Part shown: in pieces, positions 38,881 to 52,151 of the stretch | How the letters are laid out: each line of letters starts with the position of its first letter | Numbering within the stretch: the first letter of the stretch is position 1 | Assembly (NCBI GenBank): GCA_031216445.1 | Contig: CM062210.1 | Coordinates: forward strand, 2,326,001 to 2,390,000 | Length of the DNA: 64,000 nt | From: Lateolabrax maculatus | Lineage: Eukaryota > Chordata > Actinopteri > Acropomatiformes > Lateolabracidae | Direction of reading: 5' to 3' | Translations under genes and position numbers: made by a program | Notes under the pieces: generated by a model | What the model was told of the DNA's origin: nothing | The model's database searches: none | What the model saw: only the letters and a program-made list of their open reading frames with translations

Positions 38881-40714
38881 GTCGTTTGTGTTTCAAACTT
38901 CCATTTCCAAGGTTTTTATAGTGCTTGTAGCGACCACAAAATTAGAACAAATATCATGAAACATGCATTTAATTTGATTAATCGTCGTGTGAATAAATAA
39001 CAAGTAAATTAAAGTTTTTCATTTTGAGAAAAGCCAGAATTTGACCGTCTGCAATCATTAAACGAGGCTCAAGAAGAAGAAATAGAAGAAAAAAATCAGT
39101 TTCGTCAAATACATTGAAATTATTTTTTATTTCAAACCACGGGTGAAAATACATAATAAAAAAGACAACAGTTTAGTTTTCAACACTGACACATTTTTCA
39201 TGAGTTACACGAGAGGAAGTCCTTGTATTGGCTGCTCAGTTCTGTCAACAGTCACCACGTGATACATTTACTGACACTAAAGTCCCTAAAAACTCTTTAA
39301 ACGGCTGAAAGATTGATTACAGTAAAACCTGTCGGTGGTTCTACTAAGCCACAAATGCTTCCTTTAGTTACTTTTTGTTTTCACACTAAAACTCACAATT
39401 TACACATTAAAACAAATTCCTGCAGCACAACAGCTTATGACTGGTTGTGTGTTGCTGTGGACAAACGTCATAGCAGCATCACTGTTGAGGTAGCAACTGG
39501 GTGATGGGATTACTTGTCTTGAAACTTGAGTTTTCAAAGTACTCGCAGCATGAAAACACACCGAGACATTTACACTTCACCCTCTGGAGGAGGGTTGCAA
39601 ACTGCTGGTACAAGGCACAGAGAAAAGAAGCTGCATTTCTTGTCTTTTTAACTGCACTGAAACTGATCATAGGAGGCAAATTTAAAGATTTCCCCGGCAT
39701 CAAAAGTGCAGCCTTTTCCAGTCTTGAATGAGAGCTTATCTTAATACATTTTCACACTTTGTAATTGTTTGAATTCACCCAAAAATGTGATTTTTTTCTC
39801 AAGTGCAGCCTTAAAGATGAAAAACCTTCAGCACAGCTGGGCAGAGTAAAGAGAAAAAGGTAAATAATTAAAACACCAGTTTCAACTTCAGAGTCTGATA
39901 ATACATTTGATTGTTTATAAATAATTGCTCTGCGCTGGGGGTGCCTAATGAAATGTTTCTTTTCAATAAAACATCTGAATTTTATGTTAAAGCAGTTAAT
40001 ATTCTTTTCAATAAACATTTGGTTCTGTTATCAAAAGGAAACGCGTCACGTGCAACATTTAAATCTGACCTAATTACAAACTTTTCAGAAAGAGAGAAAA
40101 TTCATACAAAATTGTGACTTTCTTTGGTTTTTGGGTAAATCCGTTAGTGTTTGCTGCCCAGATACGTTCTGTATATCACTGCTGCCCTGTGAAAAACAAA
40201 TATCTTATAAAACACTCGGTGAAGATGTATTTTCCAGCTGATCCCAGAGAGTTTTAAAAAGTTTAATTAGCTTAAGAAGGAGGATAATTTTCTCAACCCA
40301 TAAAGGAACTCATGTTGCATGTATCCTTTGACAGTTTGTTTGTATATTGAGGGACAGTTTCCCTGCAGTTACAGCTAAATTGTGTTTTTGGAGATGAAGA
40401 GAGATACTGAACATGAAGAGAACTGATCTCAGCGTGACGCCAGTCACTCGTCAGCTTTCCAAAAATCCCATCAGCACCAGCAGAGACGTGGCTTCAATCA
40501 TAACTATATGTCGACTTTCCGATAACCAGGAGTTATCCGCAACACCGGTCGGGTCGTCTTCATCATCCAGTGAGGAGGCTGCAGCTCCTCCTGTGGGGCC
40601 CCCTGGGAGGTCCGCCCGGGGGCCGGGACACCCTGTGGCACCCAGAGGATGTCTGGGTTCAGCCGAGTCCGATGTGTTTCCATAGAAGAAGAAGAAGTGT
40701 GTCTGTTCAGGGAG
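38881..40714 (-). other. Possible liph 3' UTR and gap to bclaf3
   Basis: No other gene recognised. On the - strand an AATAAA (TTTATT at 39126-39131 on +) could end a long liph UTR; this is a guess. An AT-rich, low-information stretch otherwise. Confidence 0.35.
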
Positions 40715-42335
40715 TCAGAGGTGAGAGTCGCAGGGTAAAGGTCGAAACGCCACCTCCATGTTCTCCTCCATGATGATGTCAAAGCGGCACATTAAAGGCC
40801 TGACGGAGAGGAAAACAGAGCACAATTAGTCGATTATTCAGTCAATCGACATTTCCTCGGTCCAGCCTCTCAGTTGTGAGGATTTGCTGCTTTTCTTTCT
40901 CTTATCTTATCTCTTTATCTAGTTTGTTCACACTGGAATATTCTATAATATTTTTGAGTGTGCTTCTGATGGCAAACTATAATCCTATCCTCTGAGAAAC
41001 ATTTAACTGTTTTTAATGAAGTTAAATTGGCTGTGAGATGTTTGATTTGCTGTATTTGTACTTGTAAAACACAAAAACCAGCATCAAAATCAGAGAAATG
41101 TTAGCTGACACCAGAAATGAACAGCACTGCGGGTTCAGGACAGACCTCTCAGGACGGTCCAGAGGGGTGAAGCGTATCCGCAGCAGTCTGATTTTGTATC
41201 GAGGACCGATCACGTTGCCGGTGTTGATGCGCAGCGAGATCTTCTGGACCTGCTGCAGATCCTCGTCGAACTGGGCCAGCAGCCGTGTGGAGGTGTACTG
41301 CTCGAACCGGAGGGGCTTCCTGGGAGCAAAGAGCCGGAGAATTAAAGTTAAATGGAGCTTCAACAGCAGGCGGAAGGAGGCTTTTTACTGCAAATCCCCA
41401 AACTGGTAACCAAAACGTTCTTATTGTCCACAAATAAAACAAACCAACAGTGAACTGATCCTACTAACAAGTGTTGTGTGTGTGTGTGTTCGTCTGCAGG
41501 CTGCATGTTGATGATATCTAACAGGGGAAACAGGTGTTCCAGGTGTTTCACTGGCAGACTTACTGGTCTACTCGGGTCTCCGTGACGTTTCTGCCACTGT
41601 GCAGCCGGATGTAGACGACCCCCCAGCGGAGGTACTGGTTCCAGGTCACCATGTCCACTCTGTAGCTCAGCTCTGCCACACACAGGACACAGATAGTGTT
41701 AAAGCTGCATATTTTACAACCTCTTCATATATTTTGTGTGTAAAAATCTTTAAAAAAAAAAGCTGTCAGATAAATGTAATAACTAAAAATGACATTATAA
41801 AAATGTAGTCTAAATCTAAAATGTAGTGGAGTAGAAGTAGAAAGTGGCAGTAAAAGTGACTCAGATTTATACTTAAGTACATTACTTAGTATGCATGTAG
41901 GTTACAGTAATGATGTTTTGTGAGGTTCTGCTGAGACTTTAGTGTGTTTGGCTCACTCCTGTAGGGCAGCGAGTCCGTGGTGCTGAAGAAGACTTTGGTC
42001 TGTCCGAGGAGCAGCAGACTCTCCCTCCACTGGCTCAAATCATAACCTGCAGGTGAGACCACACAGGCGATCAGACACGTCCGTCACGCTCAGAGCTCAA
42101 ACTGTACGGTGACCCGGTAAACGTGTCCCCCACCTACCGAGCACGGGACAGGAGGCGGGTTTGAAGGCCTCGCACTGCAGACACCGGCCGTCCAGGAAGT
42201 CGCTGTAGGACGTGCAGGGGTAACCCGTGAGGCTGCAGGTTCGGTTCAGAGCGCACAAATACAGAAAGACCGAGCGCTGGTGGTCACACACGAAATACGA
42301 TTTACCTGTGGGAGGAACAGATGACTCTGCAGTGA

Positions 42336-42408
<73 letters not shown>

Positions 42409-45400
42409 AAAGCATGTTTTCTGTGTGTGTTCACCTGCAAAGATGGTTTTGGGACACCCTGGTTGATCTGCTCCACCGTTGGCATAGAAGTCAATATGAC
42501 CATGAGCTCCTCTGAGTCCAAATGCTGCACATGAAAAACACAGATGATAAGTAAATTTACTCTTTGAGGTACTTGTACTTTACTTTTCATGTAACTTCTA
42601 CTTCAACTCCACTACATCTCAGAGGGAAACACCGTATTTATTTGTCAGTTTTTTTTGAAGAACATGATCTACAAGTACAGCTGAAACAATTAGTCAATTA
42701 ATCAAGAAAACTAATTGGCAACTATTTTATTATCTTATTTATTATCATTTTATAAACATTTCATGGTTCTGGCTTTTTTCTGGCAATTTCTCATTTCTCA
42801 CAATTTTCAGTATTTTTACAAACCAAACAATTAATCGATTAATGGAAAAATAATCAGCTGACACCACGTCTGCTCTAAAGTCACCAAGACAAACCCCTGT
42901 GTTCAGTTATTATCAGTAATTGTAATTTAGATGCTCACAGTTCATGTCGGTGTGGAGTACGTCCACAAACATGGCGTCTGAGGGGTCGAGCCTCTCCTCC
43001 GGCGTGGCGCTGGTGAACATCGGCCCCGCCGGGTCCAGACCTGGAGGGGAGGGGGACGGATGGTCAACTGATGTTTTTATGAACCCTGAATTTTGTTACC
43101 AAACTCATTAAATATGTTTTTATAAGCTTGTACATCTTCTGTGCTGTTACTTTGCAAAGAATCAAAAACCCTAACATTTCTTTTCCCCGTCCTTTTGCTC
43201 TACCACGTATTCCTACTTTGTTTCTGTGTTTTGTACCTGTGATTCGGCCGATCTTCCCCTTCAGGTTTGCTCCCACAAACCCAGCCAGGTGAGCTCCCAG
43301 ACTGACGCCGATGAGGTGAACCGAGCTCAGAGAGGCGCCTTCCTCCTGCAGACACACGACATTCAAAACTCTCCGTTACAGTCAAGGTACGCACTTTGTT
43401 CTTTCTCTGTTCATTTGTCTTTTTATCATAATCTGTATGGCATGAAATACTAACTTAGGTGATCACTTGAGTAAAAAAAGTCCTTTATTTGCCGATTCCA
43501 GGATTCCGTGTAGTTAAATTTAACTACATTTCAGCTGATAAAGGGTACATTTTCTGTCAGAAATGTAATTTAATTTTGTAACAGCATTAAGAGCTTTATG
43601 TTGGGGGAAAAAATGAAAATGTAATTGAACACCCAACTAAATTACATTTTGAAAAATCAAAACACCGAAAAAAAGGCAAAAAAATTAGTTTCAGAGAAAC
43701 CCTGAATGCAACTTGTTTTATCAACTTTCAGGCTTCCAAAAAGTTATTGTACTCTTGATTGTAATTCAGAATTTCCTGCTCCCTAATAGGACAAATAAAA
43801 TGAAACAGTCCTTTAAGCCAGCGTTTCTCAACCCTGGGGAACCCCCGCCCTGCACGGTTTCCCTCATCCAACACACCTGGTTCAAATGAATAGGTTGATA
43901 TCGAGCTTCTGCACAGCTTAGAAATATATTTCCACACAGACGCGTCTCACCTGCATTGTCACGAGGAAGCCGGTCAGGTTGTAAGCCGCCTCCCTCGTGT
44001 AGGTCACAGCGGTGAAGTAGTTGAGGTTGGCCGCCCCCTTGTTCCAGTCCACCACGATGATATTCATGTCCTCCTGCTCGGCCAGCAGGTGGACTAAGTG
44101 GTCTATCCAGATGGGGGGCGCTCCGGTGGGCCGGTAGCCGTGGATGACGAAGGCGGTGGGGCGGGAGAGGTTGAAGAGCGGCTGGGAGGACAGGTGGTGG
44201 TGTTTGAGCTCGCGGCCGCAGTCGAGGTTGGAGCGGGTGTAGAGCAGCAGCCGGACGTACAGGCTGGTTCCCATGAAGCAGTGGGTCAGGTTGAGGTCTG
44301 TGAAGTTATCGCAGGACTCGTCCGCCCCGCTCTCCTCCTGGCCTGCACGCACAACACGGACGACATTTGTGTCAGAACGAGAGCTGAGAAATGATATTAG
44401 AGCTGCATTTCATGTCATGGTTCAACAATAAGGCCGGAAAGTGAAGCCAATGCTCAAGTGCCATAAACCTGCATTCTCTCCCACAGCCAGCAGGGGGCGA
44501 CTCCACCGGCTGCTAACAGAGTCAGATTGTATAGAAGTCAATGAGAAAATGACCCAACTTCTCACCTGATTTATTACCTCAGGAAACATTTTCCTGATGA
44601 GTTTATGGTCTCAGTCGCTAGTTTCAAGTCTTTTTCAGTACAGCAAGATGTTCATTTAGTAAATTATGTTATATGTCACATTTAGAGGAAAATAGATGAT
44701 AAAACGGTGTATGCTTTAGGGCGGTGCTACCTTGTGATTGGCAAGTCATTACTGCGACGACCACCAATCAGGATAGAGGCAGCACTACCCTCTTATCCAA
44801 ATGACGTCTCTTCTGGTTCTAAAAAACCCAGATGGCGTCCACGTCTTTCATACAGTCTGTGGGCTTTTGGTCAAAGTAAAATGAAAACCTTGAAAATCTA
44901 TCAACACAAGTAAGAAGTGATGAGGTCAAAGGTCACTGAAATATAAACAAGACCAGGAATGTATTGAACAAAGTTGTTTTCTTGTGATACCTGGAGGAAT
45001 ATCTATGTTTGTTTTCTAAAGATAACAAGAAAATAGTCTTGTTATATCTAAATCTAAATTGTTATTATCTAAATAACAATTTGTTTTCATGTGAAAATAA
45101 AGTAATTTAACTCGTTATCGCGAGAAAATGGTGAAAAGGAAATGTGTAACGACATTAACTTGTCATTAATTTGTGTTGTTTTGTCCTTATTATCAGGGTT
45201 TCCCAAACACTTGTTAACAGATGTAGGTTTTTGGGGCAGATTATGGTTTTAAAAGAACATTTTTGAACTATTGCACTTAACTTGACTGAAGTAAATAAAC
45301 CTGGTACATACATGTGATGTGTAATCAGCATCCAGATACTGATTAAAGGTTCCTGAACACCCTCTATTATTAAAATAACAAATTAAGAGGGTTGAGGAGC

Positions 45401-47472
45401 CTTGGCGGACGTGTGCGCTCTGGGTGCATTACCTAATTACAACAAAATCCGCCCGGCTCTTGACAGAAATAGCCGTCTTTCAGAAACGCCTTTGGCATGG
45501 TCGTTGTCTGAATGTTTACTTGCGTGTTTCACCCTCCGACCCAGTTGTCCCCGCCACATATTTCATCCTCTGCACAAGGTTCGGAGTCTGAGTATAAAGG
45601 TTAACGCTGTCTGACTGGAAATGCTGGGATCAATTCTTTGTCTGGTTAGTGACAGTCAGAGTTGGATCTCTTTAGCTCTATGATGTGAGGATTAAGCTGG
45701 CAGCCAGGCTAACATAGAGTCTCTTTAGCCTATTTAAAGTGTCTTTAGCCTGCATACTGTAGTATCCAGGATAAAGGAACGTGATGGAGAGCCCTCTAGG
45801 GTTCCCCTCCAGTAAAAATAGGCTGGAAAATAAGTAGTATTTAATAGTTGTACTTCAAGTTAGTTCTAGTTTCTTGTGTCTGAGTCGTCCACTGAGATGA
45901 CGATTCAGTTTGTCCCTAACCAATGAATCACTACTGGCTGGTGTATCTGGTATTGACCTTTTTGGTGGTTACATTTTAATAAAAGACAACATAATATCCT
46001 CCCAACAGGTTCATTGTTTTCCTGTATGAGGATACTCCAGAGGATTTAGTGACCTAAGAAAGTTAGTAGTTAGTTGCAGCCAGCTGGTCCCATATTTAAC
46101 CTCTGCACTCTGTTCATTACTCTGATTCGGTCACTAAGTGTTCCTGATACCGTCTGCCTGCATTGATATAATGATTGAACACACTGTGTTGCTCTGTTGT
46201 GCTGGATGTACTGCATGTTAAGCCGGCCTGTGTCAAACTGGGACAGGACAGGCTGTGGAAATATTGGACAGATACTGTATCATTTGAATATGTTTCATCT
46301 TGTTTCATGACAGAACTTTAAGCTCTGCTCTGCACCTTGGGGATAGATGTCAACAGACTTGTACCTTGGAGACAGATATTTTCTAACACAGTTCTTGATT
46401 TTTTTTGTACTGATGATTTAACCAGGAGAGTTTCACACCCATCCGAGCCGTAGTAGTGCTCCAACTGTGAGTCTCGTTATATTGTCTATGGGAAAAATGA
46501 ATGGGACTTTTTACTTCTGGAACCAACGGCGCCTGAAATACCTGATACCAGTTTGGTGCTTTGTGAAACAGAGGTAACTACAGTTGGTGGATGGATGGAT
46601 GTTTTGTCCGGATTAAACAGCTGAGATATACCACGTTAATTAGTGAGCATTAGAGCTGCTCGTAGGCGGATTTTAGAACTTTGGACATATCCAGGCTAGC
46701 TGTTTCCACCTGCTTCCAGTCTTTATGCTAAGCTAAGCTAATTGCCTCCTGTCTCAGACATAAGAGTGATGTCAATCTTCTCCTCTAACTCTCTGCAACA
46801 AAGCAAGTATTTCTAATAATGTCAAACCATTCTTTTCAATACAGTTAACAGGTTTCTGCTAACAAACACAGTGTAGTCGCCAACACGGCCGGTCAACATT
46901 TAGCACCGAGGTTAGTTTACTGTGGCTCTGCAAGTAGCACACATGAGTGCAACACTGCCCTCAATAGGATCAGCCTGCTATAAAAAAACACCTCATCCCC
47001 TCACCGCCCGCCCCACCCCGACACAAGAGGGTGGAAGTGGCCCCAATCCAGCCCCAAACACACACATTAGTAACCTATGATGACCGGCTAAGCGACTATA
47101 TGTGTGTGTCAGTGCGAGTGTATATTTGCGTTTCCATTTTAAACTTCAAAGCGGAACAGATGGGGGGTGACTTTAAATAATCTGTTCCTTCCTTCACTTC
47201 ACTAAGCTGTTTCTGTCTGCAGTCACACATAAGTATATTGTTTATTTGTGGGTGTAAATAACACAACATGTACAACACAGTTATTTTTATCTTAATTTCT
47301 TGCACGATCAATCCTTCCTCAAAGATGAGAACTTAACTGTAAGCAGATCTGAGCTTTCACAATGACCAGAAGTTTTCTCTTTCTTTGATAAATGAACAGC
47401 AGTGTTGGTGTGTTTCTTACCTTTGCAGAGTGCGAGGAGTCCCAGCAGACCCAGAAGTCTGCAGGGCAGCAT
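40715..47472 (-). CDS. liph: Lipase member H-like, phosphatidic-acid-selective phospholipase A1 family
   Basis: Family enzymes are secreted/membrane-associated and release 2-acyl lysophosphatidic acid from phosphatidic acid. Coding exons in transcript order: 47472-47421, 44342-43951, 43345-43237, 43040-42939, 42524-42435, 42305-42138, 42046-41957, 41672-41564, 41319-41146, 40799-40715 (1371 nt, 456 aa; human LIPH 451 aa). A signal peptide is clear (MLPCRLLGLLGLLALCKG). The catalytic triad is intact: Ser163 in GVSLG, Asp187 in GLDPAGP, His257 in CDHQRS. Each is offset by exactly 9 from human Ser154/Asp178/His248. The segment QPGCPKTIFAGKSYFVCDH shows the short lid typical of PA-PLA1 enzymes. 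A PLAT/LH2-like domain follows (about residues 330-430: SYRVDMVTW, GPRYKIRLLRIRFTPLDRPE), and the protein ends FRPLPCDSHL. LIPH and LIPI are close paralogues; LIPH fits slightly better by eye. Confidence 0.9.
42338..42401. repeat. (GT)n microsatellite
   Basis: About 32 GT units, in a liph intron only about 30 bp from the exon edges at 42305 and 42435. Confidence 0.95.
42675..42858. mobile_element. hAT-type MITE copy ('gctgaaacaattagtcaatt' family)
   Basis: Begins agctgaaacaattagtcaa and ends aatcgattaatggaaaaata / atcagctgac, giving inverted ends. The interior has 'tttcatggttctggc'. It lies in a liph intron; a relative of the elements at 11936, 28638, 53541 and 58418. Confidence 0.6.
43815..43915. 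repeat. Fragment of a hAT-type fish repeat
   Basis: The run 'ccagcgtttctcaaccctgg' ... 'aacacacctggttcaaatga' matches, from memory, the 5' half of a common fish element with CAGCG-type ends. Only one end is visible; located in liph intron 2. Confidence 0.5.
44343..47420 (-). other. liph intron 1 (3.1 kb)
   Basis: It separates the signal-peptide exon from the rest. Apart from the repeat at 44440-44900 and a 'ttatgctaagctaagctaat' repeat at about 46670-46745, no exon or gene was recognised. Confidence 0.65.
44440..44900. repeat. Dispersed repeat with 'cagcagggggcgactccacc'
   Basis: It carries 'ggaaagtgaagccaatgc', 'cagcagggggcgactccacc', 'tatagaagtcaatgagaaaa' and ends near 'catacagtctgtggg'. 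I recognise this as a common teleost interspersed repeat. It lies in liph intron 1 and is likely an old non-coding transposon copy. Confidence 0.55.
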
Positions 47473-50400
47473 CCTTCTTCCAACCGTGGAGACGTAGAGC
47501 GAATGACCGAGGTACAGAGAGAGAAGGAGGTCTGACTGCAGAGTGAAGGAGGGACTGACTGAGCGAGGGAGGGATTGTTGTGAGAGGGAGGGAGGGAGGA
47601 AGAGGTAGTGTCTTCACTTACAGTCAGGATCAGTTTCTAGAAGGATGGAGAGGTGGAGGAAAAGACATTCAACAATAGACTGGAAGAAAACGAGTGGACA
47701 GAAATGGTTTAAAAGTGAATATGAGTAGTTGATGAAAGAGAGGAGAAAAGAGACAGAGGTAGTAAGAGTTTGTAAGGGAGATGCATTTGAATATTTTAAG
47801 ACTTTTGCAGGAAAATCACACGTGAAACAAATTTTAGTGTCTCATGAGAATGAGTCGGCCTCACCTAAATGGCGAACAGTCGTTTTTTTAATGTTCTCAA
47901 TCACACCTGTGGTTTTCCTGCTACAGGATCTCAAACCCCATGCTGTATGACTGACAGGTGATATTTTTAAATTGTAATGCAGCAAATATCAGCATTTCAC
48001 AACCAAGACATTTTTTTAACTGGAGATCTTGGAGACACAGTAGGTTATATAGACTTGATTTACAAAAGTCAGTTTGTATTCTCTCCAAGACTTTGTAGGA
48101 CTAACTTTTAGGAGACTATAAAGTTTTATTTGTTTTTAAACACTGAATTACTCGACAACAGGAAAGGTTGGAAAGGTTACTGGATAAAATAATGTCACAC
48201 AAGGTTTGGAGCGACTCCTTTATAAGTGTGTAAGTGAAAGGATGAGGTGGAGGTTGACATGTGGGAGTTGAGCTTTTGTACTTCCTCTCAGTGTTGTACA
48301 GTTTCTTTTTTCTGTTTATTTCTAGGAGCGCCTGTTTGTATTGTGGTTAACCCCTCTTGCTTCTGTATTTGACGTGGGTAAGTGAGATTGGAAATAGGCT
48401 ATTTTTACAATGTTGATGTCCTTGTTACACTTTAAAATAAAATTGCAAATCTAAAAAAATTAACATCTTTTAAAAAAAATGATATGAAGGTTTTATGAAA
48501 AAAATGTAAAAATTACATCACATACAACAAAAAGCTAAATACAGTAGAGAAAAAAGAAAACCTGGTAGGTGGCCCTCAACTCAACAGCTTGTCATTACTG
48601 AGTAGTGGGGTTGAAGTAAGATTGTGGTTAATCTGTGCCATCAAAAGTTGGAGCCACACCAGCGACTGTTATTAATAGCCCCACAGGCTCTGCCCACACT
48701 GCACCCAGCCCATCCTGCCCTGTACTCACTGAATTGAATATAAACACATATAATTTAACATCCACAGACTCTGAAAACGCTTCAAAAGCAGTGAAACCGA
48801 GCCGAGGGTTACAGTAATGTAAGAGTGCACGCTGGAACCGTACAATCAATGGTTGAAAGACAGAACAGGACCTCGGTTTGACTTCTTGAAGGCACGGAGA
48901 GAGACGGAGAGAGGCATGTAGACTTCACACTGGCCATCTGCAGTGGATCCTAAATGAATTCTTCATTTAGCAGCTGTATCCTAGATTTTCCTTCTACTGA
49001 ACACTTAAAAGAATTGCTCGACAATTTGTGAAACACACTTATTGGCTGAGATGATCAATACGCTCATGTCCGTCCGTTAAACATGAAGCTACCACCAGCA
49101 GTCAGTTAGCGTAGCTTAGCATAAAGTCTTGTGCAGGTGTTTGTCTAAACGTTAGTAGGTTTTTCTCTGTGTGTTTCAGGGGTCTCGGAGAACCGGGACC
49201 GAACAGTGATTGGCAGGTGAGCAGCCAGGTGAAAGACCTGTAAGGTCACAATGTCCTGGCCAGTTAAAGAGCTTACCTTTGAGGTCACAGCCTCATATGT
49301 CACCTGACTTGGCAAATAACAGAGGCCCATGTGGATTGGGAAGAGATTATAAAACCAGCAACGCGTGGTCAGGCTTCACTATTTGTAAATTTGTGTTTTT
49401 GCACATGATTTTCTGTCGCCTGCTGAGGTTGTCTGGTTATCAAGTTCATGTTGTCCAGTGGTAGAATGTAACTAAGTACATTTACTTTACTTGAGTATTT
49501 CCATTTCAAACTTTATGCTTCTACACCAGTATATCACAGATGTAAATATCGTCCCCTTCCTGTTTCCTCCATCTGAAGCTAAAGAACCAGCTGGAAAATG
49601 CATCGTCACAAAGCTGAAAACAGGCTGTTTTTCTCATGAAAAGTTAGATTTTTAGAGATACGAGGTTCTCACAGGACATTATTTTTCTAATAATACTTTT
49701 TTACATTTTGAAAGTTGATTTGTGATCTGTTGATTGATCTGCGATCAGTTTACTCCCAACCAGGCTAGCCATTATGCCAGCTTTCCATTTACAGTGTTTA
49801 ACACTTCAGTTGGGATAAAATAATTAATCAAGTCTTTTAAAAACTTAAAAGAAAGCCATCCTGCCAGCTGTCTGAGGCTAGTGTGTTAATATACAAATCT
49901 AAGTTTACTGTTTTTAGCCATGAGGGTCAATGTGACTAATTTAATAGTAAGTCTACACTCAGTTTTACTACTTTTTACTGTAGTAAATATTTTTGATAAT
50001 AGCTTTGATCAAACTTTCATTTATGGTTCCTCATCTTGGTTAATGTGTTATCGCTATCATTTAATTTATTGTTATCACAGTTTTGCTTCCAGGAAAAACC
50101 TCAAAAGTCAACTCCTGTCTAACTTTTGATTGTGTATGTTAAAAAACGTTCCAGAACTAAATAAACATAACAGGAAAGATTTAAGGAGAAAAACAGTTTG
50201 AAGAGGTTTTCTCTTTTTCCACATCTTCACTTTATGCTCCAATTGTGACTACAACTTACAACAAAATAATATCAGGATAAGGATGGTGGATGCAGAGAAC
50301 AGACCAACTCAATGAACATCTCTCTTTCTAATTGCGTGTTAATGTTGTGAGTCAGGGGATCAGATAAATAATAATTAACTCAATCAGAGGCCGCTGCAGC

Positions 50401-50780
50401 TGGGTCAGAAAAGATCAGGAGGGGCTGGATGTTCTATTATAGGAGTCTTCAGCTAAAGCTGCTAAGATGATCACAGCTAAACCGTTGAACCTGAGCATAT
50501 TCATGTCTCTGTTAAACTGCAGTATTAGGTAATGAGAATGGGATGATCCAACATGTATCCGCTCTGCGGGAGCATGAAGGTTTATGTATCTGTGAGGTGG
50601 TGTCATAACATTTGAGCCCTTAAAAGAACCGGATCAACCAATAAATTGGGCAACCATTTTGGATGTTATCATGTGGCTCAAACTACATCAACTAAAGCTC
50701 CAAAGATGATGCAACTTTGTATACTGTTTTGACTTTCTGGGAAATGGAGTGCAGAAAACTGCAAAACTGCAAAAATGAGC
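47473..50780. other. Intergenic, liph to stomatin-like gene
   Basis: No gene recognised. Just upstream of the liph start is a GA/GGA-rich stretch (47515-47605). Repeat fragments: 'gcgtagcttagcataaag' near 49110 and 'cagtggtagaatgtaactaa' at 49456-49545. Confidence 0.6.
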
Positions 50781-50997
50781 AAACAGAAAATGTAATTATT
50801 AAAAACCTGTTTTATTAACGCAGTAATTGATACAACGTTAATTTTATTAAAAAATCACAAATGTACAATCAATTTAAAAACACCTTTTTGGTATATAACA
50901 AGCTCGTGAACCGTTGTTTTCATAGGTTTGATGCATTATATGGCTAAGTCTACCTATTAATCTCCCTGCAGAAACACTCAGGTCCTGTATTGGAGAG

Positions 50998-52081
50998 CTA
51001 AGGCTGATGGGAGAAGAACTTGTTGAGGAGCTCTGTGGGGACGGAGAAGACCACGATGGAGGCGGTGCTCTGGACGGAGGACAACGACTGCAGGTATCTG
51101 AGGTGGAAAGCCACGGGTGAAAGTCCTGATGCCGCCTCCTTCAAAGCTCGAGAGGCCTTCACCTCTCCTTCAGCTACAATCATCTCGCAAACACACAGAG
51201 AGAGGCGAGATAAGGTCACAGCAGGGCAGAAAATGCTCCTTGTTTTTAGGATAATAATCTGTGATGTTTCATTCAGTTTGAATGGGAGAGGGACCAGACG
51301 TATCTGCCAGAGCAAATGAAACATGAACTGCAGATTTGTCTGGTTCCCAGGCTGAAGAGGCAGCTGACAACCACAAAAATCTCACACTATGATTTCATAT
51401 CAACACATGAAAATCAGTTTACATCTCATAGTGAGTGACTCTCGGTCTGTAAAAACACTTGTGTAATGTTGTCTGTGGCTCTGGAGGTTTAGTCAAGTCT
51501 GACAAGAAAAACCATGACGATGTCATAGTGAGGGTGTCTAAACAAAGACACCAAAGAGGTACATTATGGGAAGTGTAGGACCCAGTGGTTTTAGTTTGAC
51601 TCATACTAGGAACAAAAAAGTCATGATATTTCAAAGTCGCTATCGATACTGCATCAATTTTTGTCTTTGATTTGTGCCAGTTTTACTAAGCACTACCAAC
51701 TTTAATTTTTCCATTTTTACTTGGGTTTTAAATTGTCATTAATATCAATAATTCATTTTATATTATCTAGCAATTACAAATTACAAATGCTTCACAACTC
51801 ACAAAGGTGGGGGTACCTGGGGCCCTGACCCTAACGAACACTAAACAAGTGCAAGAATCAACATACAAGGGATCAGGATGAGGATTAGCTTCTTTTCTCA
51901 TGTTTTCAACCTGCTGGATTTCACATAACCTGAATTACTGACAACTGACTCAGACGGCAACATACAGAATGTTTAATGTCCGTAGGTTCACTGGGATTAA
52001 GTGAAACAGATTGCAGGAGTGTTTTATAACTGTTCTCAACATAAATCTGCAGAAGTGAAGCTGACGGGGAACAGGGAATGC

Positions 52082-52151
<70 letters not shown>

